DNA of 64,000 bases from Pseudomonas sp. P5_109 (GCF_034009455.1 NZ_CP125380.1:1-64000), one strand, 5' to 3'. Counted from the first letter of the stretch, positions 41,547 to 50,071 are shown. Notes: generated by a model from the letters alone, not told the origin. Translations and numbers: made by a program.

Positions 41547-42485
41547 ATGGAAACCCGAGCCCATCATGTACTGATCGGCCTGTTCACCGTGATTGTGGTG
41601 ACGGCCGCGCTGCTGTTCGGCCTGTGGCTGGCCAAGTCCAGTGTCGATACCGAGTTCAAGGACTACGAAGTCGTGTTCAACGAGGCGGTCAGTGGTTTGT
41701 CCAAGGGCAGTTCGGTGCAGTACAGCGGGATCAAGGTCGGCGACGTGATTTCGTTGCGCCTGGATCCGAAGGACCCGCGCCGGGTGCTGGCGCGAATTCG
41801 CCTGGCCGGCGATACCCCGGTCAAGGAGGACACGAATGCCAAGCTGGCCCTGACCGGCGTCACGGGGACCTCGATCATCCAGCTCAGCGGCGGCACGCCA
41901 CAGAGTCCGACGCTCAAGGGCAAGGGCGGCAACCTGCCGACCATCGTCGCCTCACCCTCGCCTATCGCCCGCCTACTCAATGACAGCAACGATTTGATGG
42001 CCGGGGTGAACACCCTGATGCATAACGCCAACCTGATGTTTTCCACGGAAAACATCGAGCGCATCAGCAATACCCTTGAGCACCTGGAGCAAACCACCGG
42101 GACCATTGCCGACCAGCGCGGCGATATCCGTCAGGCCATGCAGCAACTGGCGTCGGTGGGCAAGCAGGCCAACACCATGCTGGAGCAGACCACGGCGCTG
42201 ATGCGCAATGCCAACGGGCTGCTCAACGAGCATGGCAAGGAGACGCTGGGCAGCGCCGAGCAGGCGATGAAGTCGTTGCAGGAGAGCAGCGCTACCCTCA
42301 ACAAACTGATCACCGCCAATCAGGATTCGCTCAACAGTGGCATGCAAGGCCTCAATGGCCTGGGCCCGGCCGTGCACGAGATGCGCGAAACCCTGAGCTC
42401 ATTGCGCGCCATTACCAAGCGTCTGGAGGCCAACCCCAGCGGTTACCTGCTGGGCAGTGAAAAGACTAAGGAATTCACGCCATGA
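41547..42485 (+). CDS. MlaD-family MCE protein
   Basis: This is the substrate-binding MCE subunit that links the inner-membrane transporter to the periplasm. The 312-residue protein has one N-terminal membrane helix (VLIGLFTVIVVTAALLFGLWLAK) and an MCE domain (YEVVFNEAVSGLSKGSSVQYSGIKVGDVISLRLDPKDP). A long helical, coiled-coil tail follows (about residues 150-310). It starts 1 nt after the ATPase stop and overlaps the lipoprotein gene by 4 nt. Confidence 0.93.
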   Translation: METRAHHVLIGLFTVIVVTAALLFGLWLAKSSVDTEFKDYEVVFNEAVSGLSKGSSVQYSGIKVGDVISLRLDPKDPRRVLARIRLAGDTPVKEDTNAKLALTGVTGTSIIQLSGGTPQSPTLKGKGGNLPTIVASPSPIARLLNDSNDLMAGVNTLMHNANLMFSTENIERISNTLEHLEQTTGTIADQRGDIRQAMQQLASVGKQANTMLEQTTALMRNANGLLNEHGKETLGSAEQAMKSLQESSATLNKLITANQDSLNSGMQGLNGLGPAVHEMRETLSSLRAITKRLEANPSGYLLGSEKTKEFTP

Positions 42486-43108
42486 AGCTGATTCGGATTG
42501 CCCTCCTCGCTGGCTTCACGCTGATCAGTTCGTGCTCGATCCTGCCAAAACCCGAGCCCTTCGAGATGTATAGGTTGCCGTCGGCCCAGAGCAACGCTTC
42601 GGCAAGCCAGGGCACGCCGCAGCGCTGGTCGTTGCGCCTGAGCAAATTCCAGTCCAGCGAAGCATTGAACAGTCCGAACATCGCCGTGATTCCTCAGGGC
42701 GATGTGATCAGCCACTACAAGGGTTCACGCTGGAGCGACCCGGCACCGGTGCTGGTGCGCAATCGCCTGCTGGAAGGTTTCCAGCATGACGGGCGGGTGC
42801 CGCTGCTGAGCACCGATGACAGCATCTTCCAAACCGATCTTGAATTGGGCGGCAGCCTGCAGGCGTTCCAGACTGAATACCAGGGCACGAATGCCAGCGT
42901 GGTCGTACGTCTGGATGCATTGCTGGTGCGCAGCTATGACCAGCGCCTGCTCGCCAGCCGCCGCTTTGAAGTGCGCCAGCCAATCAGTGATGTGCAGGTC
43001 CCGGCGGTGGTGGCCGGGTTCGGTCAGGCGAACGATCAATTGACCGCGCAGGTGGTGAACTGGGCGGTCGAGCAAGGGCAGAGGCTGGCCCCGCCGCCCA
43101 GACCTTGA
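42482..43108 (+). CDS. ABC-type transport auxiliary lipoprotein (PqiC/DUF330 family)
   Basis: This is an outer-membrane lipoprotein predicted to work with the MCE complex. The 208-residue protein has a type II signal peptide (MKLIRIALLAGFTLISSC, lipobox LISSC with C18) and the PqiC-like domain with YRLPS, the YKGSRWSDPAPVLVRNRLLEGF stretch and a C-terminal VVNWAVEQGQRL helix. It is the last of four coupled genes, which supports one lipid-transport machine of permease-STAS, ATPase, MCE and lipoprotein. Confidence 0.9.
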   Translation: MKLIRIALLAGFTLISSCSILPKPEPFEMYRLPSAQSNASASQGTPQRWSLRLSKFQSSEALNSPNIAVIPQGDVISHYKGSRWSDPAPVLVRNRLLEGFQHDGRVPLLSTDDSIFQTDLELGGSLQAFQTEYQGTNASVVVRLDALLVRSYDQRLLASRRFEVRQPISDVQVPAVVAGFGQANDQLTAQVVNWAVEQGQRLAPPPRP

Positions 43109-43126
43109 AGAATTACGCATTCCCCC

Positions 43127-43216
43127 TGTGGGAGCGGGCTTGCTCGCGAAGGCGGTGTATCAGACAACATTGATGTCGACTGACACTCCCTCTTCGCGAG
43201 CAAGCCCGCTCCCACA
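43127..43216. repeat. REPIN (TGTGGGAGCGGGCTTGCTCGCGAAGG type)
   Basis: An inverted REP pair with centre CAGACAACATTGATGTCGACTGAC, in the convergent gap between the lipoprotein gene and the HAD gene. Confidence 0.94.
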
Positions 43217-43236
43217 GTTGATTTGTATCGGCCTTA

Positions 43237-43887
43237 TCAGCGCTGCAAAAACGCCTGATGCAGCTCAGCCAGCGTTTCAAAGTGATACGCCGGCGCTTCG
43301 ACGCTCAACTCTTCGTGGCTGCCGAACCCGTAACCCACTGCCGCCGCGTCCAGGCCGTTGCTGCGCGCGCCGATCAGGTCGTGCTTGCGGTCGCCGATCA
43401 TCAGGGTGTTGGCCGGGTCCAGGTTTTCTTCGGCCATCAGGTGAGCGATCAGCTCGACTTTGTTGGTCCGGGTGCCATCCAGTTCGCTGCCGTAAATCAC
43501 CTTGAAGTGTTTGGCAAAGTCGAAATGCCGGGCGATCTCCCGGGCGAACACCCACGGTTTCGAGGTCGCGATGTACAGCTGCCGGCCTTGTCCGCCCAGG
43601 GTTTCCAGCAGCGGCGTGACACCATCGAACACCCGGTTTTCGTAAAGGCCGGTGACCTTGAAGCGCTCGCGATAGAAATTCACCGCGTCCCACGCCTTGG
43701 CTTCGTCGAAGTCGTAGAACTGCATGAATGCCTGCAACAGCGGCGGGCCGATGAAGTGTTCGAGCTTGGCCAGGTCCGGCTCATCGATACCCAGTTTGCC
43801 CAGGGCGAACTGGATCGAACGGGTAATGCCCTCGCGCGGGTCGGTCAGGGTGCCATCGAGGTCGAATAAAACGCTTTGGTAATGCAT
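43237..43887 (-). CDS. HAD-IA hydrolase, phosphoglycolate phosphatase/5'-nucleotidase-like
   Basis: The 216-residue protein has the HAD motifs: I FDLDGTLTD (nucleophile D9, acid D11), II IATSKP, III Lys in the TNKVEL region and IV IGDRKHDLIGA, with an alpha-helical cap between I and II. The closest characterised groups are Gph and pyrimidine 5'-nucleotidases; the substrate is uncertain. It matches the PA0065 position, beside the gamma carbonic anhydrase and prlC. Confidence 0.85.
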   Translation of the reverse strand: MHYQSVLFDLDGTLTDPREGITRSIQFALGKLGIDEPDLAKLEHFIGPPLLQAFMQFYDFDEAKAWDAVNFYRERFKVTGLYENRVFDGVTPLLETLGGQGRQLYIATSKPWVFAREIARHFDFAKHFKVIYGSELDGTRTNKVELIAHLMAEENLDPANTLMIGDRKHDLIGARSNGLDAAAVGYGFGSHEELSVEAPAYHFETLAELHQAFLQR

Positions 43888-43914
43888 GTTGAATCCTGAA
43901 AGTAAGGGGCCGGG

Positions 43915-44460
43915 TCAGAGCTGGTCGTAGCCTTCGGCCAGATGCAGGTCCTTGAGCTTCACGTAGTTTGCCGCGCTGTAGGTGAAAAACGCGCGCTCCT
44001 TGTCATTCAGCGGACGGACCTGCTTCACCGGGCTTCCCACATACAGGAAGCCGCTTTGCAGATGCTTGCCCGGCGGCACCAGGCTGCCGGCACCAATGAT
44101 CACATCATCGTCGACCTGCGCACCGTCCATGACAATGCTGCCCATGCCGATCAACACCCGGCTGCCCACCGAACAGCCATGCAGCATGACCTTGTGGGCG
44201 ATGGTCACGTCGTCGCCGATCAGCAATGGAAAGCCATCGGGGTTGAACGGCCCGGCGTGGGTGATGTGCAGCACGCAGCCATCCTGCACGCTGGTGCGCG
44301 CGCCGATGCGGATGCGGTGCATGTCGCCACGGATCACTGTCAGCGGCCAGACCGAACTGTCTTCGCCAATTTCAACGTCGCCGATCACCACTGCCGAGCC
44401 GTCGACAAAAGCGCCTTTACCCAGCAATGGCGTGTGGTTCTGATACTTGCGAAGGTTCAC
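43915..44460 (-). CDS. Gamma-class carbonic anhydrase-like protein
   Basis: The 181-residue protein forms the left-handed beta helix of hexapeptide repeats (VIGDVEIGEDSSVWPLTVIRGD onward). The metal-binding triad is visible as H68 (HITHAG) and H89, H94 (AHKVMLHG), as in the YrdA/Cam family. Many such proteins have little proven carbonic anhydrase activity. I chose the GTG at 44460, because the family starts MNLRKYQNHTP; the longer frame runs into the prlC start. It is divergent from prlC with about 90 nt between starts. Confidence 0.88.
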   Translation of the reverse strand: MNLRKYQNHTPLLGKGAFVDGSAVVIGDVEIGEDSSVWPLTVIRGDMHRIRIGARTSVQDGCVLHITHAGPFNPDGFPLLIGDDVTIAHKVMLHGCSVGSRVLIGMGSIVMDGAQVDDDVIIGAGSLVPPGKHLQSGFLYVGSPVKQVRPLNDKERAFFTYSAANYVKLKDLHLAEGYDQL

Positions 44461-44548
44461 GATAGGGTTTCTCTCTGTTGCTGATAGCTGCGGTGAACGT
44501 CGATTGTAATTAAGATGGCTGCATGTTTCTCCAGCCAAGGTATCAACC

Positions 44549-46600
44549 GTGAGCGTGAACAACCCTCTTTTGCAGTCCTACGACCTGCCGCCGTTCTCCG
44601 CCATCCGCGCCGAACACGTACAACCGGCCATTGAACAGATCCTGGCTGACAACCGTGCCGCCATCGTCGAGATCCTCAAGACCCAGGCCACACAGCCATC
44701 GTGGGCCGGCCTGGTCCTGGCGATGGACGAGCTCAACGACCGCCTGGGCGCCGCCTGGAGCCCGGTCAGCCACCTCAATGCCGTGTGCAACAGCGCCGAA
44801 CTGCGTGAAGCCTACGAGTCGTGCCTGCCGGCCTTGAGCGCCTACTCCACCGAGCTGGGCCAGAACCGCGAACTGTTCCAGGCCTTCGAAGCCCTGGCCA
44901 GCAGCCCGGAGGCCGCCGGTTTCGACGTGGCGCAGAAAACTATCCTGGAACACTCCCTGCGTGACTTCCGTCTGTCGGGTATCGACCTGCCGGAAGCCGA
45001 ACAGAAGCGTTACGCCGAAGTGCAGAGCAAGCTGTCCGAGCTGGGTAGCCGTTTCTCCAACCAATTGCTCGATGCCACCCAGGCGTGGACCAAGCACGTC
45101 ACCGATGAAGCCGCCCTCGCCGGCCTGACCGATTCGGCCAAGGCGCAAATGGCTGCCGCGGCACAGGCCAAGGACCTGGACGGCTGGCTGATCACCCTGG
45201 AATTCCCAAGCTACTACGCGGTAATGACCTACGCCCAGGATCGCGCGCTGCGTGAGGAAGTCTACGCGGCCTACTGCACCCGTGCGTCGGACCAAGGGCC
45301 GAATGCCGGTCAGAATGACAACGGCCCGGTCATGGAAGAAATCCTCGACCTGCGTCAGGAGCTGGCCAAGCTGTTGGGTTTCAGCAGTTTCTCCGAGTTG
45401 AGCCTGGCGACCAAAATGGCCGAATCCAGCGATCAGGTGCTGAGTTTCCTGCGCGACCTGGCCACGCGCAGCAAGCCGTTCGCCGCTCAGGATCTGGAAC
45501 AGCTCAAGGCCTATGCCGCCGAGCAAGGTTGCCCGGACCTGCAAAGCTGGGACAGCGGTTTCTACGGCGAAAAACTCCGCGAACAACGCTACAGCGTCGC
45601 CCAGGAAGCACTGCGCGCCTACTTCCCGATCGACAAGGTGCTCAGCGGCCTGTTCGCCATCGTCCAGCGCCTGTACGGCATCGAGATTGCCGAGCAGAAA
45701 GGTTTCGATACCTGGCACCCGGATGTCCGCCTGTTTGAAATCAAGGAAAACGGCCAGCACGTCGGCCGCTTCTTCTTCGACCTCTATGCCCGCGCCAACA
45801 AGCGTGGCGGTGCCTGGATGGATGGCGCCCGCGACCGTCGTCGCACCGCTGACGGTGTGCTGCAAAGCCCGGTGGCGAACCTGGTGTGCAACTTCACCCC
45901 GGCCGACAGCGGCAAGCCTGCATTGCTGACCCATGACGAAGTCACCACCCTGTTCCACGAGTTCGGTCACGGCCTGCATCACCTGCTGACCCGCGTCGAG
46001 CATGCTGGCGTGTCCGGCATCAACGGCGTGGCCTGGGATGCCGTCGAACTGCCAAGTCAGTTCATGGAAAACTGGTGCTGGGAGCCGGAAGGCCTGGCGC
46101 TGATTTCCGGTCACTACGAGTCCGGCGAACCGCTGCCTCAGGATTTGCTCGGGAAAATGCTCGCGGCGAAAAACTTCCAGTCCGGCCTGATGATGGTCCG
46201 CCAACTGGAATTCTCGCTGTTCGACTTCGAACTGCACGCCACCCACGGCGACGGCCGCAGCGTGCTGCAAGTGCTCGAAGGCGTGCGTGACGAGGTTTCG
46301 GTGATGCGTCCGCCGGCTTACAACCGCTTCCCCAACAGCTTTGCGCACATCTTCGCTGGCGGTTATGCCGCGGGTTACTACAGCTACAAATGGGCTGAAG
46401 TGCTCTCGGCCGATGCGTTTTCGAAGTTTGAAGAAGAAGGCGTACTCAACGCCGACACCGGTCGCGCCTTCCGTGAAGCGATCCTGGCACGGGGCGGTTC
46501 CCAGGAGCCGATGGTGCTGTTCGTCGACTTCCGTGGTCGCGAGCCATCGATTGACGCACTCTTGCGCCACAGCGGCCTGAGTGAGGACGCGGCAGCATGA
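44549..46600 (+). CDS. prlC: Oligopeptidase A
   Basis: This cytosolic M3-family zinc peptidase degrades signal peptides and other short peptides. The 683-residue protein has the HEXXH motif in LFHEFGHGLHHLLT near residue 469 and the family stretch GVSGINGVAWDAVELPSQFMENW. The start is the GTG at 44549 (MSVNNPLLQSYDLPPF). It overlaps yheV by 4 nt, as in other gammaproteobacteria. Confidence 0.97.
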   Translation: MSVNNPLLQSYDLPPFSAIRAEHVQPAIEQILADNRAAIVEILKTQATQPSWAGLVLAMDELNDRLGAAWSPVSHLNAVCNSAELREAYESCLPALSAYSTELGQNRELFQAFEALASSPEAAGFDVAQKTILEHSLRDFRLSGIDLPEAEQKRYAEVQSKLSELGSRFSNQLLDATQAWTKHVTDEAALAGLTDSAKAQMAAAAQAKDLDGWLITLEFPSYYAVMTYAQDRALREEVYAAYCTRASDQGPNAGQNDNGPVMEEILDLRQELAKLLGFSSFSELSLATKMAESSDQVLSFLRDLATRSKPFAAQDLEQLKAYAAEQGCPDLQSWDSGFYGEKLREQRYSVAQEALRAYFPIDKVLSGLFAIVQRLYGIEIAEQKGFDTWHPDVRLFEIKENGQHVGRFFFDLYARANKRGGAWMDGARDRRRTADGVLQSPVANLVCNFTPADSGKPALLTHDEVTTLFHEFGHGLHHLLTRVEHAGVSGINGVAWDAVELPSQFMENWCWEPEGLALISGHYESGEPLPQDLLGKMLAAKNFQSGLMMVRQLEFSLFDFELHATHGDGRSVLQVLEGVRDEVSVMRPPAYNRFPNSFAHIFAGGYAAGYYSYKWAEVLSADAFSKFEEEGVLNADTGRAFREAILARGGSQEPMVLFVDFRGREPSIDALLRHSGLSEDAAA

Positions 46601-46875
46601 GCGAGGGACCTGTGATTACCAAGAAACGCTTTATCGCCGGGGCGGTCTGCCCGGCATGTAGCGAGCCGGACAAGCTGATGATGTGGAATGAGGACCAGGT
46701 CCCGCACCGAGAGTGCGTGGCCTGCGGCTACTCCGACACACTCAATGAGCAAGGGCTGTCGGTGCCAAAGGAGTTGGGTACGCGGGTTACTACCAGCGCA
46801 CTCAAACCAGCCGACACCAAGGTTCAGGCTGTTCAGTTCTTCCCGAACCCGAAGTTGAAAAAAAAGCCTGAGTGA
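46597..46875 (+). CDS. yheV: YheV-type zinc-ribbon protein
   Basis: This small 92-residue protein has two CxxC pairs (C18-C21 and C40-C43) forming a zinc ribbon, then a charged tail ending KKKPE. Its role is unknown. The ATG overlaps the prlC stop by 4 nt, so translation is coupled. It is followed by a strong terminator. Confidence 0.88.
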   Translation: MSEGPVITKKRFIAGAVCPACSEPDKLMMWNEDQVPHRECVACGYSDTLNEQGLSVPKELGTRVTTSALKPADTKVQAVQFFPNPKLKKKPE

Positions 46876-46878
46876 CAT

Positions 46879-46916
46879 AAAGCCCCCGGCGCGCCATGCA
46901 ACGGGGGCTTTTTTTG
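46879..46916 (+). terminator. Rho-independent terminator after prlC-yheV
   Basis: AAAGCCCCCG pairs with CGGGGGCTTT, followed by a T run. Confidence 0.93.
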
Positions 46917-46968
46917 GGACTTTCACGGGTTTGGAGGACCCCTCATTGTCGACTCGGACGCGGTCCCT

Positions 46969-47346
46969 TGTAGGAGCTGGCTTGCCAGCGATGGTCGTTA
47001 ACGATTACGCGCATGAACTGGATAAACACGGCGCACTTGAGTCCATCGCCAGCAAGCCGGCTCCTACAATTTGGCGTTCACATCATTTCGACCAGGACGC
47101 GGTCCCTTGTAGGAGCTGATTTGCCAGCGATGGTCGTTAACGATTACGCGCATGAACTGGATAAACGCGGCGCACTGGAGGTCATCGCCAGCAAGCCGGC
47201 TCCTACAATTTGGCGTTCACATCATTTCGACCAGGACGCGGTCCCTTGTAGGAGCTGGCTTGCCAGCGATGGTCGTTAACGATTACGCGCATGAACTGGA
47301 TAAACGCGGCGCACTGGAGTCCATCGCCAGCAAGCCGGCTCCTACA
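46969..47346. repeat. Tandem array of three REPINs with 139-bp period
   Basis: REPINs at 46969-47068, 47108-47207 and 47247-47346, each 100 bp (TGTAGGAGCTGGCTTGCCAG ... GCTCCTACA), are joined by an identical 39-bp linker ending in CGCGGTCCCT. Units differ at a few bases (for example GGAGCTGATTTGCC in the second), so they arose by duplication and then drifted. Confidence 0.95.
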
Positions 47347-47374
47347 GTTTCCCGGGAATGCGTGAAGAACTTTT

Positions 47375-48019
47375 TTATTCGATATGAGCGGATTTGAGCC
47401 AGCTCTTCATCGAGCACGCGGCGAACGGGGTGGTGCTGCAATCGCCGTTGGCCAGGGCCGTGCGCAGTTTTTCCACGTCGGCCTGCATCATGTAGCGAAT
47501 GCCGTCCTTGAAATGGGTGCTGTCACCAAAGCCGCCCTGGGTCATTTCGTTAAGGGCCTCTTCCTTGCTCCAGCCCTGGATGACAACCCGGTACATGGCC
47601 GCCATCAGGCCGGTACGGTCAGAGCCGTGTTTGCAGTGCATCAGTACCGGGCCCTTGGCTTCGGCAGACTTGATGGCGCGCAAGGCCTTGAGCACCTCGG
47701 CGTCGTCCACATGGTTGGTGCGATAAGGCAGCTGTACTTGCGTGATGCCTGGCGTGGCCAACCAGCTGGAGTCTGCCTCAGGCAGGAAGTTGATCACCGT
47801 GCCGACCTTGAGTTTTTCCAGCAGCGGCACGGCACCCTTGTCCGGCAACGCACTGCGATAGAGCGTCGGCGACATCTGGAAGAGGTTGTACTGCTTCTCG
47901 ACCGGTTGGGCCCATTCCGCCGGACGAATCGGAGCGCTGTCGTCAGCAACGACTGGGGCCAGGTTGAAAACTGCGATCAGTGAAAGAAACACCGCAGGGA
48001 TAAAGCGTGGTAATTGCAT
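47375..48019 (-). CDS. Exported dual-specificity/tyrosine phosphatase-like protein
   Basis: The 214-residue protein has a signal peptide (MQLPRFIPAVFLSLIAVFNLAPVVA) and the phosphatase P-loop HCKHGSDRTG (C129, R135), with a likely general acid in NHVDDAEV. It belongs to the DSP group found in bacterial periplasms; the substrate could be phosphoprotein, phosphoinositide or polyphosphate-like, and is unknown. I chose the ATG at 48019 for the signal peptide. With the next gene it forms an insertion between yheV and the radical SAM gene relative to P. aeruginosa (from memory). Confidence 0.85.
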   Translation of the reverse strand: MQLPRFIPAVFLSLIAVFNLAPVVADDSAPIRPAEWAQPVEKQYNLFQMSPTLYRSALPDKGAVPLLEKLKVGTVINFLPEADSSWLATPGITQVQLPYRTNHVDDAEVLKALRAIKSAEAKGPVLMHCKHGSDRTGLMAAMYRVVIQGWSKEEALNEMTQGGFGDSTHFKDGIRYMMQADVEKLRTALANGDCSTTPFAACSMKSWLKSAHIE

Positions 48020-48179
48020 GCTCGGGCGACCGTTCAGTAAAGGGACGGGAGATGCTGGCAAGAATGAGCTTTGCCCGGTCAACGGCCCGTGAGCTGATCG
48101 TCAAAGAATCGTGAAGCAGACGGTATTGGTGTCGTCGATCAATGTGAAAGTGTTCTAAATATATTCCAATAAGTACACG

Positions 48180-48219
48180 CAAAAAAATACGCCGGCCGAG
48201 TGTTAAGTTCTACCGGCGC
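48180..48219 (-). terminator. Terminator of the EF-hand-like gene
   Basis: Reading the minus strand, CGCCGG pairs with CCGGCG around a 17-nt loop and is followed by TATTTTTTT, about 35 nt after the gene. Confidence 0.7.
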
Positions 48220-48250
48220 TTGTTGGATATTCTATTTCAATAAGTATTGA

Positions 48251-48556
48251 TCAGGGATTGACGATGCTGGCATAGGCTTTGGCCAAGGCCAGAAGTTTGG
48301 CCTTGTCATTGGCATCAATATCGCCGTCACCATCGATATCCTTGCTGATACCGCCGAGGCTGAACGATTGGCCACCGTCGTAAGACGATGCGATGAAGGT
48401 GGTAGAGTCCAGCAACGCTGTCGTCTGCACGTTGTTTTCAGCATCCCATCCTTCTTCTTTCAATGCGAACTGCATTGATACAAGCACTTCATCGGGGTCG
48501 ACTATTGTTGGGCCAAGTTTTTGCAGGAAAATACCGCGAAGATTGAAAAACGACAT
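48251..48556 (-). CDS. Small orphan protein with one EF-hand/dockerin-like calcium loop
   Basis: This is a 101-residue protein I do not recognise as a family. Near the C-terminus it has KDIDGDGDIDANDKAKLLAL: Asp at loop positions 1, 3, 5, 7, 9 and 12 and Gly at 6, an ideal calcium-binding loop, followed by a helix like a single dockerin repeat. There is no signal peptide or membrane segment. The start MSFFNLRGIFL has AAAAGGA upstream. Flanks are AT-rich compared with the chromosome, and it has its own terminator, so it looks like a recently acquired cassette. Confidence 0.7.
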   Translation of the reverse strand: MSFFNLRGIFLQKLGPTIVDPDEVLVSMQFALKEEGWDAENNVQTTALLDSTTFIASSYDGGQSFSLGGISKDIDGDGDIDANDKAKLLALAKAYASIVNP

Positions 48557-48734
48557 TATTAAATCCTTTTAATTAATATCCATGTTTGTGTTTGTTGGGG
48601 AGGTAACGATAGCGATGATTAATATTGAGTGGCCAGTTGTAATGTGTATCTCTTGATTGCTCTTCATTCTCTTCCAAGACTCGACGGCGAGCTAAATGCC
48701 GAACGGCACTGGCCGGCAGATCATTGTCGTTATA

Positions 48735-48750
48735 CTGTATGGGCATACAG
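48735..48750. promoter_or_regulatory. LexA (SOS) box upstream of the radical SAM gene
   Basis: CTGTATGGGCATACAG matches CTG-N10-CAG with near-perfect dyad symmetry. It overlaps a TATACT -10-like hexamer (48731-48736) and ends 18 nt before the start codon. The P. aeruginosa homologue PA0069 is, as I recall, a LexA regulon member. Confidence 0.85.
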
Positions 48751-48768
48751 CAATCAGGATTCCCCCCC

Positions 48769-49827
48769 ATGCACACGCCATTGCCCCCACGTGGCCGCGG
48801 CACCGCGACCAATCCGCACAACCGATTCGCCCCGAACCGTTCGGTGGCTGAAGACGATGGTTGGTACCAGGAAGTGCCGGTCACCCAGGGCACCGAGGTG
48901 CGCATCGAGACCGCGAAAACCATCATCACCCGCAATACGTCGCCGGACCTGCCCTTCGATCGTTCGATCAATCCCTATCGCGGTTGCGAGCACGGTTGCA
49001 TCTACTGCTACGCAAGGCCAAGCCACGCCTATTGGGACATGTCGCCGGGGCTGGATTTCGAGACAAAACTGATCGCCAAGACCAACGCCGTGGATGTGCT
49101 TGAGGAGCAGCTGTCTAAACGTGGTTATCAATGTGCGCCGATCAACCTCGGTTCCAACACTGACCCTTACCAGCCGATCGAGCGCGAATACCAGATCACC
49201 CGCAAGACACTTGAGGTGCTGCTGCGCTATCGACATCCGGTGACCATCGTCACCAAGGGCTCGCTGATTCTGCGCGACCTGGACCTGCTGGCCGAACTTG
49301 CCCGGCAGAGGCTGGTGGCGGTGATGATCAGCCTGACCACCCTCGACGACGAACTCAAGCGCATCCTCGAACCCCGCGCTGCAGCGCCCAAGGCACGGTT
49401 GCGGGCGATCCGGGTCATGCGCGAGGCAGGCATTCCGGTGGGCGTACTGTGTTCACCGATGATCCCCATGATCAACGACAGCGAGCTCGAAAACCTGCTG
49501 AACGAGGCCCATGCGGCCGGGGCGCAAAGCGCTGCCTACATGATGTTGCGCTTGCCGTTGGAAGTGGCGCCGCTGTTCGAGGAATGGCTGGGCGCCCATT
49601 ATCCGCAACGGGCCGCGCACGTACTGAGCCTGATTCGCCAGAGCCGTGGCGGTGAACTTTATGACAGCCGCTTTGGCGCTCGAATGCGCGGCGAAGGTCC
49701 GTTTGCGGACTTGCTGGCACAGCGCTTTGCCAAAGCGATCAAACGGCTGGGTATCAATCACCGGGAGGGGTTCAATCTGGACTGCGACGCCTTTTGTCCG
49801 CCGGGTCGCCAAATGTCGTTGATTTGA
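48769..49827 (+). CDS. PA0069-family radical SAM protein
   Basis: The 352-residue protein has the radical SAM cluster motif CEHGCIYC (C73, C77, C80) followed by YARPSHAYW. The family is related to the SPL/DNA photoproduct-repair-like Rv2578c group, so a DNA or nucleotide repair role is plausible but unproven. I chose the ATG at 48769, because an earlier ATG at 48724 would put the LexA box inside the coding region. A SOS box in the promoter supports a DNA-damage function. Its C-terminus carries an additional CDAFCPPG. Confidence 0.9.
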   Translation: MHTPLPPRGRGTATNPHNRFAPNRSVAEDDGWYQEVPVTQGTEVRIETAKTIITRNTSPDLPFDRSINPYRGCEHGCIYCYARPSHAYWDMSPGLDFETKLIAKTNAVDVLEEQLSKRGYQCAPINLGSNTDPYQPIEREYQITRKTLEVLLRYRHPVTIVTKGSLILRDLDLLAELARQRLVAVMISLTTLDDELKRILEPRAAAPKARLRAIRVMREAGIPVGVLCSPMIPMINDSELENLLNEAHAAGAQSAAYMMLRLPLEVAPLFEEWLGAHYPQRAAHVLSLIRQSRGGELYDSRFGARMRGEGPFADLLAQRFAKAIKRLGINHREGFNLDCDAFCPPGRQMSLI

Positions 49828-49878
49828 GGACAATTGGCCTATGGTTGAGTACTGAAGAGTGCGCTCACGCATTAGGCT

Positions 49879-49897
49879 GGTCACGTTTTTTGTGACC
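49879..49897. promoter_or_regulatory. Palindrome GGTCAC-N7-GTGACC in the gap before the carbonic anhydrase gene
   Basis: A perfect 6-bp inverted repeat around GTTTTTT, about 175 nt before the carbonic anhydrase start. It could be an operator or a weak hairpin; no T tail follows. Confidence 0.35.
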
Positions 49898-50071
49898 TGT
49901 AACACGCATTCTAGAGCGTTTTATTCAGTTTCAATTAAGATTCGGCCGCTACCTTGTTCATCGAGTGACTGATGGGTCGAGATGTTTGGCCCGGATGTTT
50001 TTTAACCAGCCACTGGCTCCACACCGGACCCCACGGGATGACTTTCCGAGCCCGCCAATGAGGATGAATTC

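Larger units (their letters stand above)
46876..47374. other. 499-bp gene-free stretch holding a tandem REPIN array
   Basis: It contains the yheV terminator and three tandem copies of a 139-bp unit (46969-47346). Apparent ORFs running through the array are repeats of the same frame, not genes. Confidence 0.85.

Noticed and set aside
46969..47346. CRISPR-like array (three repeats with regular spacing)
   Set aside because: The repeats are 100 bp with internal dyads and the spacers are identical, as for duplicated REPINs; there are no cas genes.
46931..47397. Three overlapping short ORFs in the repeat array
   Set aside because: They are the same frame read through each REPIN copy and carry no start signal.
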